Source: an uncultured Bacteroides sp. (GTDB lineage: Bacteria > Bacteroidota > Bacteroidia > Bacteroidales > Bacteroidaceae). From it: 64,000 bases of DNA. Positions 8,982 through 18,590 of the stretch are shown piece by piece. Under the pieces are notes generated by a model. The model worked only from the letters and a program-made list of their open reading frames with translations, had not been told where the DNA came from and made no database searches. The stretch covers positions 1 to 64,000 of the forward strand of contig CANPJW010000006.1 of NCBI GenBank assembly GCA_947574505.1. The letters are read 5' to 3'. Each line of letters opens with the position of its first letter. The first letter of the stretch is position 1. The position numbers and the translations under genes are program-made.

Positions 8982-10700
8982 TTATTCTCCCCAACCCGGG
9001 TTTTGCTTTAAGTTCGGGTTCAACTGCAACTGGTCTGTAGGCAACGGATAGAGATAATGTTTGCTTTCCCATTTACGTCCGGTTTCCAGTATAATATAAC
9101 CTTCGCTGTTTTTGGCGTAAGAGACATTCGGCCATTTGGTTTCGTATTCCGTACCCTTCCACTTGATACCCAAGAAATCCTTCGGCATTTCTGTTTCTGC
9201 AGTTTTCCATCGTTTCAGGTCGTCGATACGGAAACCTTCGTTAAACAATTCTACTGTGCGTTCGCGACGGATTTCATCACGCATATTCAGTCCGTATGTC
9301 GTAACAAAGCTATTGCTCAGTTTTGGCATTTTCGCATTGATGCGGTTACGCACCAAATTCAGAGATATATTTAAATCTTCGTCCGAAATGGCATCATCCC
9401 GCTCAAAGACTGCTTCCGCATAGTTTAACAACACTTCCGCATAACGGATAATCGGATAATCGTAGCCTTCATTTTCTGATTTCACATTCCGTTCCGTTGC
9501 CCACTTCTGATTAGCGTAACCGCTGCCACTTGCAGGAGAATAGCCTTTGATGGAAGCCGAAGCTCTATCCACAGCGTCATTAGTCCAATTGACACGAGAA
9601 TTTTCATTACTCCAGTAATACGCGCCGGGTACACACAAGGTGTAAAGCATACGGTTATCACGGTTCAGATATTCATGAGCAATCTTTCCATCTGTCTTGA
9701 ACAAGTATAAAGACGATTTTTCAATAGGAAGCCCATCCTGGCAAAGATACATCGCCGCAAACTTTTGAGAAATCAGTTGTGCATTGGCAAGACATTCTTT
9801 CGTTATATTCTTGCCTATCGGATTCAATGTTTCGTCATGACGGCGGGAGAAAATATATTCTGTATTAGAACCCTTCAGGAGTCCTGCAGGATTGGATTTC
9901 ACATCTTCCAGAATAAACATGTATTTCTGAGCGCTATCCCCCAACACAGCCGGAGTGTACAAAGAGAACTTCTTGCTGTCTATCACTTCTTTGGCAGCTT
10001 TTGCAGCAATATCCAGCAATTCTTTACCACGTGCCTCATTGCCGCGGAATTTCTGCCATGTACCTTCATAAAGAGCAACCCTTGACAAGAATGCCCAAGC
10101 ACCTTCGCTTCCAACTCTACCATTTTCTACCGCAGAAGTAAGCGGCAACAATCCGGCAGCCTCCTTCAAATCCTGAATCATCAGATCGGCAACTTCTCCA
10201 CGGTCATTACGGGCAGCATTCATTTCGGGAGCAGTAACATCCAATGGAGTTTTTGTTATTATGACATCGCCATAGAGCTGCAACAGTTCAAAATAGCAGT
10301 AAGCACGGAAGAATTTTGCTTCGCCTATGTATTGAGCAATATCACTTTGGTTACTGTAAGTTTCAGCTTTCTGCAAGAGAATATTAGTACGGCGGATACG
10401 GTTGTAGTTGTCCGTATAGTTATTATCACCTGCCGGAATGGAGTTTGTTCCATTGCTATAAACATTCGTTCCACCTTTATCCATAATCAAGTCCGAACGT
10501 TTGTCTGAATGGGGCGCATCATAGACACTGTTCGAGAAGTCGCGCGTCCAACCATAAAACTGATTGGCAAATAATTTGAAGTCAGATGCCTCTCCCCAAT
10601 AGTTACCATCTGCAATCTGGTCTTTCGGATCCAAATCAAGACATGAATAAGTAAGGCATCCCAATGCCAGTATCAAAAAAGCTTTTAATGTATATTTCAT
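8982..10700 (-). CDS. SusD/RagB-like glycan-binding lipoprotein (module A)
   Basis: Outer-membrane SusD homologue that sits as a lid on the SusC transporter and captures oligosaccharides. Its lipobox is LTYSC, followed by LDLDPKDQIADGNYW, the usual SusD beginning. TPR-like helical regions (RIRRTNILLQKAE, GEAKFFRAYCYFELLQLYGDVII) and the C-terminal family motif (RRERTVELFNEGFRIDDLKRWK, then HYLYPLPTDQLQLNPNLKQNPGW) are clear. I chose the ATG at 10700; the upstream TTG at 10712 would add four residues. It follows SusC by 12 bases and is certainly cotranscribed. Confidence 0.95.
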   Translation of the reverse strand: MKYTLKAFLILALGCLTYSCLDLDPKDQIADGNYWGEASDFKLFANQFYGWTRDFSNSVYDAPHSDKRSDLIMDKGGTNVYSNGTNSIPAGDNNYTDNYNRIRRTNILLQKAETYSNQSDIAQYIGEAKFFRAYCYFELLQLYGDVIITKTPLDVTAPEMNAARNDRGEVADLMIQDLKEAAGLLPLTSAVENGRVGSEGAWAFLSRVALYEGTWQKFRGNEARGKELLDIAAKAAKEVIDSKKFSLYTPAVLGDSAQKYMFILEDVKSNPAGLLKGSNTEYIFSRRHDETLNPIGKNITKECLANAQLISQKFAAMYLCQDGLPIEKSSLYLFKTDGKIAHEYLNRDNRMLYTLCVPGAYYWSNENSRVNWTNDAVDRASASIKGYSPASGSGYANQKWATERNVKSENEGYDYPIIRYAEVLLNYAEAVFERDDAISDEDLNISLNLVRNRINAKMPKLSNSFVTTYGLNMRDEIRRERTVELFNEGFRIDDLKRWKTAETEMPKDFLGIKWKGTEYETKWPNVSYAKNSEGYIILETGRKWESKHYLYPLPTDQLQLNPNLKQNPGWGE

Positions 10701-10712
10701 AATTCGTCTCAA

Positions 10713-13700
10713 TTAAAAGGTTAAGTTTAATCCAAAAGTCACTGTACGTAAGAACGGATAACGCTTTGCATCGTCCACAGTGCGACTGGCTTCCGGATCC
10801 CAACCGTCGTTGATATTACTGTGTTCCCAAAGGTCGGCTCCCGATACATAGACACGAGCTTTAGAGAGCACTTTTGTCTTGTTTAGCAAAGAAGAAGGCA
10901 ATGTATATCCCAATGTCACATTCTTCAGACGGAGATAAGAACCGTCTTCTACCGCCCACGAGGAACATTGGTAGTTATAGTTATTTATTTCACTCACATT
11001 AGTCAGCGACGGATAATAAGCGCCGGTATTTTCCGGAGTCCATGTCTTCCCGATGAACTGATTACTTCCATTCTGGTAAGCCGTACGCATCGGAATTCTC
11101 CATGTGCTCTTATCGCGCCATACGGTACGTTTGCCTGCTCCCTGGAACACAATAGAGAGATCGAATCCGTTCCATTCGACTCCTGCGTTGAACGAGAACT
11201 GCATCTTCGGATCATCCGTACCCAAATATACAAGGTCTTCTTCATTCAGTTTGCCGTCCTTATTCACATCTTCAAACATATTGTCACCCAAACGCAGGTT
11301 GGTTAATGTGCCGACAGAACTGTTGTTCTTATACTTATTTACATATTTCTGTAATTGTTCTTCTGTCTGTATCTTACCACAATAACGGAGTCCGAATACA
11401 GAGTTCAGCGGATATCCTTCACGGTCAGAACGTACTCCTGCCTGAATAACGCCACTACCACCATTATCTACCAGTTCATTGGTGGCGTAAGTGAATGTAC
11501 CGCCTACGTGATAATTCACCCTGCCAATCTTATCAGACCAGTTAATCATACCTTCCCAACCACGAGCCTTAAATTTACCCTTGTTTGCCGTAGGTGCTTT
11601 ATCACCCAATATGCCCGGATAAATCACATCAATCAGCATATTATCACTTTTCTTCCAGAACAGTTCGGCCGTACCCGTCAAACGATTGCGGAAGAAACCG
11701 AAATCAAGTCCGATATTATAATTATGAATACGCTCCCAAGTACGGTCAAGGCTTGGTAATTTCTCGTTTGTATTTACATAGGATACTTTTCCATTACCCA
11801 GTAAGGCTCCTTGTGTTGCCTTAAAGTTATACAATTGCGTACCGTCATAACGGTCTACGCCCGCCTGGTTACCAACACTACCATAAGAAGCCCTTAATTT
11901 CAATTCATCAATGAAGTCCAACTTTTTGATGAAGGATTCTTCAGAGATACGCCATCCGCCGGAAACACCCCAATAGAATACCCAACGGTTTTCAGGCTGG
12001 AACTTGGAAGAGCCATCGTAACGGAACTGGCCTTCCAACATGTATCTGGAACGATAATTATAATTGGCACGTCCGAAATAAGACATGACAGCCTCCTGCC
12101 ATTTAGAAGAACTTGTCTTTTTATCGTCACTCGTCAAATAAATTAGTCCGTCCTGACTATTCGGAATCTCCAAAGAAGGTAAAATACCCATTGAACGAAT
12201 ATAAGTGTATTCATATTCTTTCATATTATACTGAGAGCCGACCATCACTTTCACATCATGTACATCTGCAAACAGGTGCGACCAGTCAAGATGTCCTGAA
12301 ACAGAGTAGAAATCTGTCCGTGAATTTGACTTTGTATATGAGCTTTCAGCTTCTGTCGGAGAAGTACGAACCACACGGTCGCCGGCATAATTATACCAGT
12401 CTATAGATTTTTTCTGAGTATCACGAGTCGCGGTAGACGTATTATATCCGGCTGTAACAGAAAACTTCAGGTCTTTCATTATCGAATAATTAAAAGTCTC
12501 GCTGATATTGATAGCCGAAACTTTCAGTTTATTATCACCTCCTAGTTCGCAAAACCAGTTAGGACCACCCCACGTACCCCAAGCATAAGGTTTTCCATCC
12601 GCTGTTGCTGAAGGGAAGCCCGGCTGTTGTACACCTGTGGACAGAGCAGAACCAATCTGGGTTGGGGCTACCTGATCCTGGCGGTTATAAGCAATCACCG
12701 ACTCAATAGATGCCCTGCTCGACAACTTAAAACTATTGGTCAGACGCAGGTTATAACGATTGTTATTGTTATTTCCCCATTTCAAGTTACTATCATCAAA
12801 CATATATCCTAAAGAAAGACGATATCTGGATGCATCTGAACCACCTGAAACAGCCAGTTCATGTTGAGTTGAAGCTGCTGTTCCCCACATGATATCTTGC
12901 CAATCCGTATCAAAGAATACAAAATCAGCCACATCGGTAAATCCATTAAACGGATTGGTAGTGTTGTCCAGATTTATATATTGGTTTTTGTAAGCTAAAG
13001 CCATCTTTGCGTACCGCATCCAGATATCGTCATCGTTATAACCATCATTAGTACGCGCCTCCATCAAAGCAGAAGCCCATTCTCCCAGACTCATCAGGTC
13101 TGGAGACAGACCGATAAACTTTGCCGTCACCGAGCCATTGTACTCTACTTGCACCTTGCCTTCCTTAGCCTTTTTGGTAGTCACCAATATTACACCACCG
13201 GCAGCCTTGCTACCGTAAATAGAAGCAGAGGCATCTTTCAAGAAGTTCATGGATTCAATATCCGAAGGATTCAGCAAACGAAGTTCGTTCACACTTTCGT
13301 ATTCCACACCGTCAATAATTACCAATGGGGCCGTCGTGTTTTTAGAAACCGCACCACGCAGACTCATATTCCAGCTTTCGTCGCCCGGAGCAGTAGAACT
13401 ACGGGTTATGATAACTCCCGGCACCTGTCCTTGCAATGCCTGTACGGGGCTGGACATTGTACCTTTGCTTTCCAGCATTTTATCATTCACAACTGTAACG
13501 GAACCTGTCATTGTCGCTTTTTTCTGCATACCGTAACCTACGACTACTACCTCATCCAGCAATTCTGAATCTTCTGTCAGCACAATCTTCACTGGAGCAG
13601 AACCGTTGACATTTACTTCATTCGCTTTATATCCGATATAAGAAACAACCAAGATACCCGGCTTTACATTACTAAGCGTGAAATTTCCGTCAATATCCGT

Positions 13701-13919
13701 AATCGTACCCATAGTTGTGCCTTTCATCAGCACACTCGCTCCAATCACAGGTTCACCTGTAGCATCCACCACCGTTCCTTTCACTGTAATAGTCTGCATG
13801 ACTGTCTGTATTTCCAGAGCGTCTGCATACGCTGTCTGAGGAATACCTGTCCAAAAGGCGGAAGCCATCATCAACGGAAATACTACTTTCTTTGATGAGC
13901 TTTTTAAGATATTATTCAT
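10713..13919 (-). CDS. SusC/RagA TonB-dependent transporter (module A)
   Basis: TonB-dependent outer-membrane importer for oligosaccharides. It has a signal peptide, then a carboxypeptidase-D-like regulatory domain (about residues 45-125: TVKGTVVDATGEPVIGASV), a TonB box region (DEVVVVGYGMQKKA), a plug domain (LNPSDIESMNFLKDASASIY) and a C-terminal barrel ending in aromatic Phe (LNLTF). There is no STN secretin-like signalling domain, which matters because an ECF sigma factor lies directly upstream. I chose ATG 13919 (MNNILKSSSKK); the open frame extends 36 codons upstream, but those residues are not a signal sequence. The product has 1068 residues. Confidence 0.96.
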   Translation of the reverse strand: MNNILKSSSKKVVFPLMMASAFWTGIPQTAYADALEIQTVMQTITVKGTVVDATGEPVIGASVLMKGTTMGTITDIDGNFTLSNVKPGILVVSYIGYKANEVNVNGSAPVKIVLTEDSELLDEVVVVGYGMQKKATMTGSVTVVNDKMLESKGTMSSPVQALQGQVPGVIITRSSTAPGDESWNMSLRGAVSKNTTAPLVIIDGVEYESVNELRLLNPSDIESMNFLKDASASIYGSKAAGGVILVTTKKAKEGKVQVEYNGSVTAKFIGLSPDLMSLGEWASALMEARTNDGYNDDDIWMRYAKMALAYKNQYINLDNTTNPFNGFTDVADFVFFDTDWQDIMWGTAASTQHELAVSGGSDASRYRLSLGYMFDDSNLKWGNNNNNRYNLRLTNSFKLSSRASIESVIAYNRQDQVAPTQIGSALSTGVQQPGFPSATADGKPYAWGTWGGPNWFCELGGDNKLKVSAINISETFNYSIMKDLKFSVTAGYNTSTATRDTQKKSIDWYNYAGDRVVRTSPTEAESSYTKSNSRTDFYSVSGHLDWSHLFADVHDVKVMVGSQYNMKEYEYTYIRSMGILPSLEIPNSQDGLIYLTSDDKKTSSSKWQEAVMSYFGRANYNYRSRYMLEGQFRYDGSSKFQPENRWVFYWGVSGGWRISEESFIKKLDFIDELKLRASYGSVGNQAGVDRYDGTQLYNFKATQGALLGNGKVSYVNTNEKLPSLDRTWERIHNYNIGLDFGFFRNRLTGTAELFWKKSDNMLIDVIYPGILGDKAPTANKGKFKARGWEGMINWSDKIGRVNYHVGGTFTYATNELVDNGGSGVIQAGVRSDREGYPLNSVFGLRYCGKIQTEEQLQKYVNKYKNNSSVGTLTNLRLGDNMFEDVNKDGKLNEEDLVYLGTDDPKMQFSFNAGVEWNGFDLSIVFQGAGKRTVWRDKSTWRIPMRTAYQNGSNQFIGKTWTPENTGAYYPSLTNVSEINNYNYQCSSWAVEDGSYLRLKNVTLGYTLPSSLLNKTKVLSKARVYVSGADLWEHSNINDGWDPEASRTVDDAKRYPFLRTVTFGLNLTF

Positions 13920-14051
13920 ACAATTAAATTTGAGGTTTAAAAATAGTATTAAATTTTTGTTCTCTAAAATAAGGTGAGGCATACAAATACCTCTTTGTAA
14001 ATTCTGACTCCTTTTCCATAAGCACAAAGGGTTATTTATTAATGAATAAGA

Positions 14052-14567
14052 TTATATACAATTCCGGAAAAACTCGCGCATTTCACGACGTCCCAGAAAC
14101 AGATGGTTTTCCACCGTCCTGCAACTTAAATTCAGTTCATTTGCGATTTCCGGAGACGTTTTATTTTCGAAGCGGTTCAATGTATAAATTAACCGACGTT
14201 GTTCGGGCATAGCTGCCAAGCGGGTCCGTTCCATTGTCATTAAATCATCCCCGATAATTTTTTCTTCGGTTTCATTGGTAGAAGTGGACATAGTATCATA
14301 GATGTAGCTGTCTATCTCCTGCTTCTTATAATAACGGCGGATGTAATCGGTTACTATATTGCGTGCAATGGTGAACAGGAAATACTTCACTGTATCCGGA
14401 CGGAGCATTTGTTTATAGTCCAGCAGACGCACAAATACGTCTTGGGTCAAATCCTCCGCTTCGTAACGATGAGTGATACGATAAGTAATATAGGTAAGAA
14501 TCACCTGATAATATTCTTCATAAGAACGGGTGATAATGTTGTCGGAAGTGTTAGTCATTGTATCCAT
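14052..14567 (-). CDS. ECF RNA polymerase sigma factor (module A)
   Basis: Extracytoplasmic-function sigma-70 factor. Region 2 is seen in AEDLTQDVFVRLLDYKQ and the following FTIARNIVTDYIRRYYKK; region 4 helix-turn-helix is SPEIANELNLSCRTVENHLFL. The frame is open to a GTG at 14594, but a TAnnTTTG promoter at 14599-14606 would start transcription at or inside that codon, so ATG 14567 (171 residues) is preferred. It lies 132 bases upstream of SusC on the same strand. No FecR-type anti-sigma gene is present and SusC has no STN domain, so it is an orphan ECF of unknown trigger. It is closely similar in motifs to the factor at 40582-41112. Confidence 0.9.
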   Translation of the reverse strand: MDTMTNTSDNIITRSYEEYYQVILTYITYRITHRYEAEDLTQDVFVRLLDYKQMLRPDTVKYFLFTIARNIVTDYIRRYYKKQEIDSYIYDTMSTSTNETEEKIIGDDLMTMERTRLAAMPEQRRLIYTLNRFENKTSPEIANELNLSCRTVENHLFLGRREMREFFRNCI

Positions 14568-14598
14568 AATACTATCTTTTTCGGTTTTGATCACGATG

Positions 14599-14606
14599 CA
14601 AATATA
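14599..14606 (-). promoter_or_regulatory. -7 element of the ECF sigma gene
   Basis: TATATTTG on the minus strand followed by CATC, a match to the Bacteroides TAnnTTTG -7 consensus. Its position decides the start codon of the sigma gene. Confidence 0.6.
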
Positions 14607-14718
14607 GAGGTGATTCCAGATATAACAGTCAAAAAATAAAGCAGATCAATCTCATCGAATCGAGATAGACTTCTTTTAAATTATACCATTCATTATCAGA
14701 ATATTACATTTATATTTC

Positions 14719-14750
14719 ATTGAGTCTCATTTTATAAAATGAGACTCAAT
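14719..14750. repeat. 32-bp perfect palindrome
   Basis: Each arm reads ATTGAGTCTCATTTTA, meeting at the centre without a spacer. It lies about 115 bases upstream of the ECF promoter and 760 bases beyond the end of the regulator gene at 15514. There is no adjoining T-run, so a dimeric operator is as likely as a terminator. Confidence 0.75.
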
Positions 14751-15014
14751 TATCCCCATTTAGAGAATCTTGGAGAACATTTCTGATAACTCGCAGTTAT
14801 TTAGCAAAGCACTACAAGGCAGATTTGTATTCAGGAAAATAAGCCTATCAATGGCCTTCCAATAATTCGTAATCAATAATTACTATATAAAGGTTTTCGA
14901 ATTAACATTTGATATGACAGTAACAAATTACATATATGAAAGTTAACTTCGTAGACAAAACCACTATAAAATACTATATATCAAGATAATAAATAAGAAA
15001 TTCGCTAAAAAGTT

Positions 15015-15340
15015 ACTGCCACAACTGTCAACTGCCAACTATGGGCTTATTTATTTGATAAATATAGCTATGTTAAAAGAGCATTTGTATTCAAATATTA
15101 CTTTTATTCATTTTTATCGCATACTATCCTACATTTCTCTTCAAAGCAGTAAATAATCAATTTATATAAACATTATACATAACAAAAGGCTACTGCCAAA
15201 AATTAATCAATGAAATATTCTATAGTTTTTAATCGAATCACAAAAAGACATACACAATTGATTATCAACAAACTACAAAGACATAGGAAGAAAATCTACT
15301 GACAAACAAGCCTAAAGTGGCAGTTGACAGTAGTGGCAGT
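15015..15340. repeat. 23-bp inverted repeat pair spanning 326 bp
   Basis: Arms 15015-15037 and 15318-15340 are reverse complements with one mismatch. Each arm is built from three ACTG(C/T)CA units, and one more TACTGCCA lies at about 15190. Similarity continues weakly inward. No ORF and no target duplication were seen. The rest of the 946-bp gap at 14568-15513 is AT-rich and, apart from the palindrome and the sigma promoter, shows nothing recognisable. Confidence 0.65.
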
Positions 15341-15513
15341 AGAAAATGCGGCCATAAGTAGTGCAAAATACATACAAAAACGGATTAAAATCCAAGCAAG
15401 TACAAGAGTAAAGCAAAACAAGTGCAAGAAAGAAGATAAACAAGTAGAACATTTGGGTAAATCAAGTACTGGATATCAATGAAAGATGTACATGAAACCG
15501 ATAAAAGAAGTAC

Positions 15514-18366
15514 TTACTCTTCTTTGGCAGTTCCACCGATGCTACGAATATATTCGTTCGGAGTGACTCCCGTACTCTTTTTGAATGACCGGAAGAAAGA
15601 AGCACGTGAGCTGAATCCGCAAAGTTCTGCCAATGCGGTTAACGTATAGCGGGAATAGTGGCTGTCCTCTACCATTTTCTTGAATTGAGCGACGCGGTAT
15701 TCATTGATAAAGTCGTAGTAGGACTGGTTCAGATACTGGTTCAAAAGATACGATAACGAATGTGAAGAAGTATCCAATGCGGAAGCCAGGTCACCCATTT
15801 TCAAGTCGGGATTAATATAAGGCTTTTCTTTCTCTACATAAGTCACCAGTTTCTTATGAAGCTCTTTGCATTCCTCTTCAGTCAGCCTGTTGGTCTTATA
15901 CTTCTCTTCGGTAGCGACGGACGGTTGTTCAGAAATCACTTCCGGTTGTTCGGCAATCGTTTCCGGCCGTTCCGTCACTTGTTCTTTCCCGGATATATCC
16001 TTTGCCGGTGTAGAAACCACCTGAGCGGGAGAGGGAAGCAAGCGGCGCATACGTTTCCAGACATAATAGCGTATAAAGGCTACAATTCCTATGATTAATA
16101 AGATAGAAAGCATCCATCCCCACCAAGGAATCATAGGACGTACCGTCACTTGGCAGATAGCTTCCGAATGTTCATTTCCCGGAAGGCGGACACGGAATGT
16201 ATAAGTCCCGGAAGGAAGTCCATAATAAGAGACTTCGTTCTGTGCAGCCAATAGTTTCCAGTCCTTATCAATCCCTTCCAACTGATATTCGTACAGTAAG
16301 GCAGAAGGCAGACCGTAGGCAAAATCCGTAAAGCAGAAGGTCAGATTATTCTGATTATATTTCAAGGACGAACTGGTAAAGGAAACGCCGTTAGCCAATA
16401 TATCCGTAAACACAATCGGACGGACTTTACCACGCACTTCATCCACCCGCTTCGGGTCGACGTAAATCAATCCTTTGGTATTGCCGAACCATAGTATTCC
16501 TTTATCGTCTTTATAGGCAGCCCCATTCGTAAAGGTGGGCCCCGGTACTCCATCATTGAAAGTGAAGGCATCGTACTCTTCTCCTTCTTCCTTTATGCGT
16601 AACAATCCATCATTGCAAGCCACCCACAACCAACCTTGGTTATCTTCCACAATCGACATCAGCGAATTGTCAGGAAGCGTAGAAAAGACGGAACGGTTCC
16701 GAAAACGATCCATCGTTAAAGTAGAGGTAAACAGACTTCCCTTTTCACGAATAAAATAAAGGTCGTGTCCGGTATCTTCGTAAATGGTGCGCACCTTATC
16801 CCTATGCACAAATCCTTCAGGGAACACATTCGATCGTAAACTTTGAGAAGCAGGATCATATATACACATACCGGTTTCCGTAGCAATCCATCCTTTGTCG
16901 GTGGAGTCAAAACTAACTTCATAAACGTTACCTTCCGGCAATTGGGAATTGGCGCTGGTAAAGTGTTTGATCTGTTTTGCCTGTTTATTATAACAGAACA
17001 ATCCCTGTGAAGTGCCTATCCAAAGATTTCCTTTCTCATCCGGTCGCACACAGAAGATATGTCCTTTCTGAAACAGCTCTGCATCTCCATCTCCTCCCTG
17101 GGCAAAATATTTTAGAGATAACGTCTCCGGATTCAACACCATCATGCCTCCGCCATACGTACCAATATAATATTCGCCTTCATAAAAACAGATAGTCAAT
17201 ATCAAATCCGAAGTCAAAACAGGTTTCACAAAACTCTTTACGACTCCGGTAGCTTCATTTATATAATACAAGCCGTCACGTGAACCAATGACTTTTTCGT
17301 GTCCTCTGTTGACAAAAGAACGAATGGAAAGATTGGCAGAATTAAACAGAGGAGGATAAGCATAAGTTTGGAAAAGACCATTCTGATAAAGTGAGTAATC
17401 TAAACCTGCCTGGAAGTGTCCCACCCAAACAGCACCTCTGTCATCCACCAATAGCGAATAAATGGAGTTGCTGCGAATGCCTTCTTTATCACTCACATCG
17501 TGACAAAAACGACGTGTCACTTGTTGGGCTTTATGCGAAAGGAAATGAACGCCATTGCCATCTGTAGCAATATATACAGTCTCCTTTCCATCACTGGATA
17601 TGTCGGAAATGACATCACAGCCTAAAGACACTGCATGCGAAAAGCTCTTTTTGTTTATATCGAAACGAACTACTCCCTGACTCATTGTACCTAGATAAAG
17701 GGTTTCCCCAATACGAGTCAGGCAGCGGAAGTAATCGGCCTCGGGAACATTCTCCTGAAAATGCCAGGAATCAATCTTTCCGTCTTTCAATGAGTAAGAG
17801 AACAAGCCTTGCACTGTAGCCAGCCATAACGCACTTTTATCTTCATTCAGACAGAGATCCATAATTCGATTACAGGCAGCCAGCATATTCCGGTCGGTCA
17901 ATACTTGGAGCAACTGCCCGTCTTTATGAATGAACAAGCCTTTCTCCGTACCGATATAAAGAATATCTCCGTCGGACAGCAACGTATTGACGGCAAAGTC
18001 TATCTTTTCGGGGACAATCCTCTCCAATTGGCTGCTTGCACGGTTCAACCGCCAGAGTCCGATACCATTTCCCACCCAAAGCTGATTGTCGGCTGTTTCC
18101 GTGATGCAGTTCACCCGTTTCTTTCTTCCGGAATCCACGCCTCGAAATTCATAATGGCGAACTTTCACACCATCGAAACGGTCGAGGCAATTATCTGTCC
18201 CCAACCATACAAAACCTTCGGAATCTTTATAAATGGCATTGACCAACAGTCCGGACAGTCCGTCGGACATGACGACATTACGGAATGTGTAATTCCAGGC
18301 TTGCAGTTTCATACCACAAGCCAGATATATTAATATAAGAATCAGATATTTAATCGTGTTCTTCAC
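15514..18366 (-). CDS. Kinase-less membrane regulator, Reg_prop-YYY-AraC HTH
   Basis: Membrane-spanning transcription regulator of 950 residues. A signal peptide is followed by a periplasmic two-propeller sensor of Reg_prop repeats (LSGLLVNAIYKDSEGFVWLGT near the start, many GxxWVGT/WIGT repeats) and a YYY domain. One transmembrane segment lies near residues 748-770 (WWGWMLSILLIIGIVAFI). A cytoplasmic linker rich in E, P and V (about 790-820) leads directly to an AraC-type HTH (about 828-945: LTALAELCGFSSRASFFRSFKKSTGVTPNEYI). Histidine kinase, ATPase and receiver domains are absent, so it is a one-component relative of hybrid two-component systems, comparable in plan to SusR. It probably controls the adjacent enzyme genes. 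Confidence 0.88.
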   Translation of the reverse strand: MKNTIKYLILILIYLACGMKLQAWNYTFRNVVMSDGLSGLLVNAIYKDSEGFVWLGTDNCLDRFDGVKVRHYEFRGVDSGRKKRVNCITETADNQLWVGNGIGLWRLNRASSQLERIVPEKIDFAVNTLLSDGDILYIGTEKGLFIHKDGQLLQVLTDRNMLAACNRIMDLCLNEDKSALWLATVQGLFSYSLKDGKIDSWHFQENVPEADYFRCLTRIGETLYLGTMSQGVVRFDINKKSFSHAVSLGCDVISDISSDGKETVYIATDGNGVHFLSHKAQQVTRRFCHDVSDKEGIRSNSIYSLLVDDRGAVWVGHFQAGLDYSLYQNGLFQTYAYPPLFNSANLSIRSFVNRGHEKVIGSRDGLYYINEATGVVKSFVKPVLTSDLILTICFYEGEYYIGTYGGGMMVLNPETLSLKYFAQGGDGDAELFQKGHIFCVRPDEKGNLWIGTSQGLFCYNKQAKQIKHFTSANSQLPEGNVYEVSFDSTDKGWIATETGMCIYDPASQSLRSNVFPEGFVHRDKVRTIYEDTGHDLYFIREKGSLFTSTLTMDRFRNRSVFSTLPDNSLMSIVEDNQGWLWVACNDGLLRIKEEGEEYDAFTFNDGVPGPTFTNGAAYKDDKGILWFGNTKGLIYVDPKRVDEVRGKVRPIVFTDILANGVSFTSSSLKYNQNNLTFCFTDFAYGLPSALLYEYQLEGIDKDWKLLAAQNEVSYYGLPSGTYTFRVRLPGNEHSEAICQVTVRPMIPWWGWMLSILLIIGIVAFIRYYVWKRMRRLLPSPAQVVSTPAKDISGKEQVTERPETIAEQPEVISEQPSVATEEKYKTNRLTEEECKELHKKLVTYVEKEKPYINPDLKMGDLASALDTSSHSLSYLLNQYLNQSYYDFINEYRVAQFKKMVEDSHYSRYTLTALAELCGFSSRASFFRSFKKSTGVTPNEYIRSIGGTAKEE

Positions 18367-18443
18367 TTACAACTGCTTCCTTTCATATTAAACATGTGCA
18401 CAAACATACATAAAAATCTCCAAAAGAGCACATTCCTTTTCCT

Positions 18444-18499
18444 AAAAAAGTAGCCCCTCTGTATTCTCTATATGTACATAGCTAAATACGAAGGGGCTA
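18444..18499 (-). terminator. intrinsic terminator behind the alpha/beta hydrolase gene
   Basis: Stem TAGCCCCT (18451-18458) with AGGGGCTA (18492-18499); on the minus strand it is followed by a run of T (18444-18449). It ends the leftward operon carrying GH97, esterase and hydrolase. The loop holds TTCGTATTTA (minus strand; + coordinates 18483-18492), one of the recurring leader boxes, 117 bases before the regulator gene. Confidence 0.75.
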
Positions 18500-18590
18500 A
18501 ATAATTTACTCAATGCTATTGAAGATTTATTGATATTTCACTTTCACATGAGCATTTTTGTAAACAACAGGGAAGTTACAATATTATTCT

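Noticed and set aside
13920..14027. 36-residue N-terminal extension of the module A SusC
   Set aside because: Residues upstream of MNNILKSSSKK do not form a signal peptide; the protein from 13919 has a normal one.
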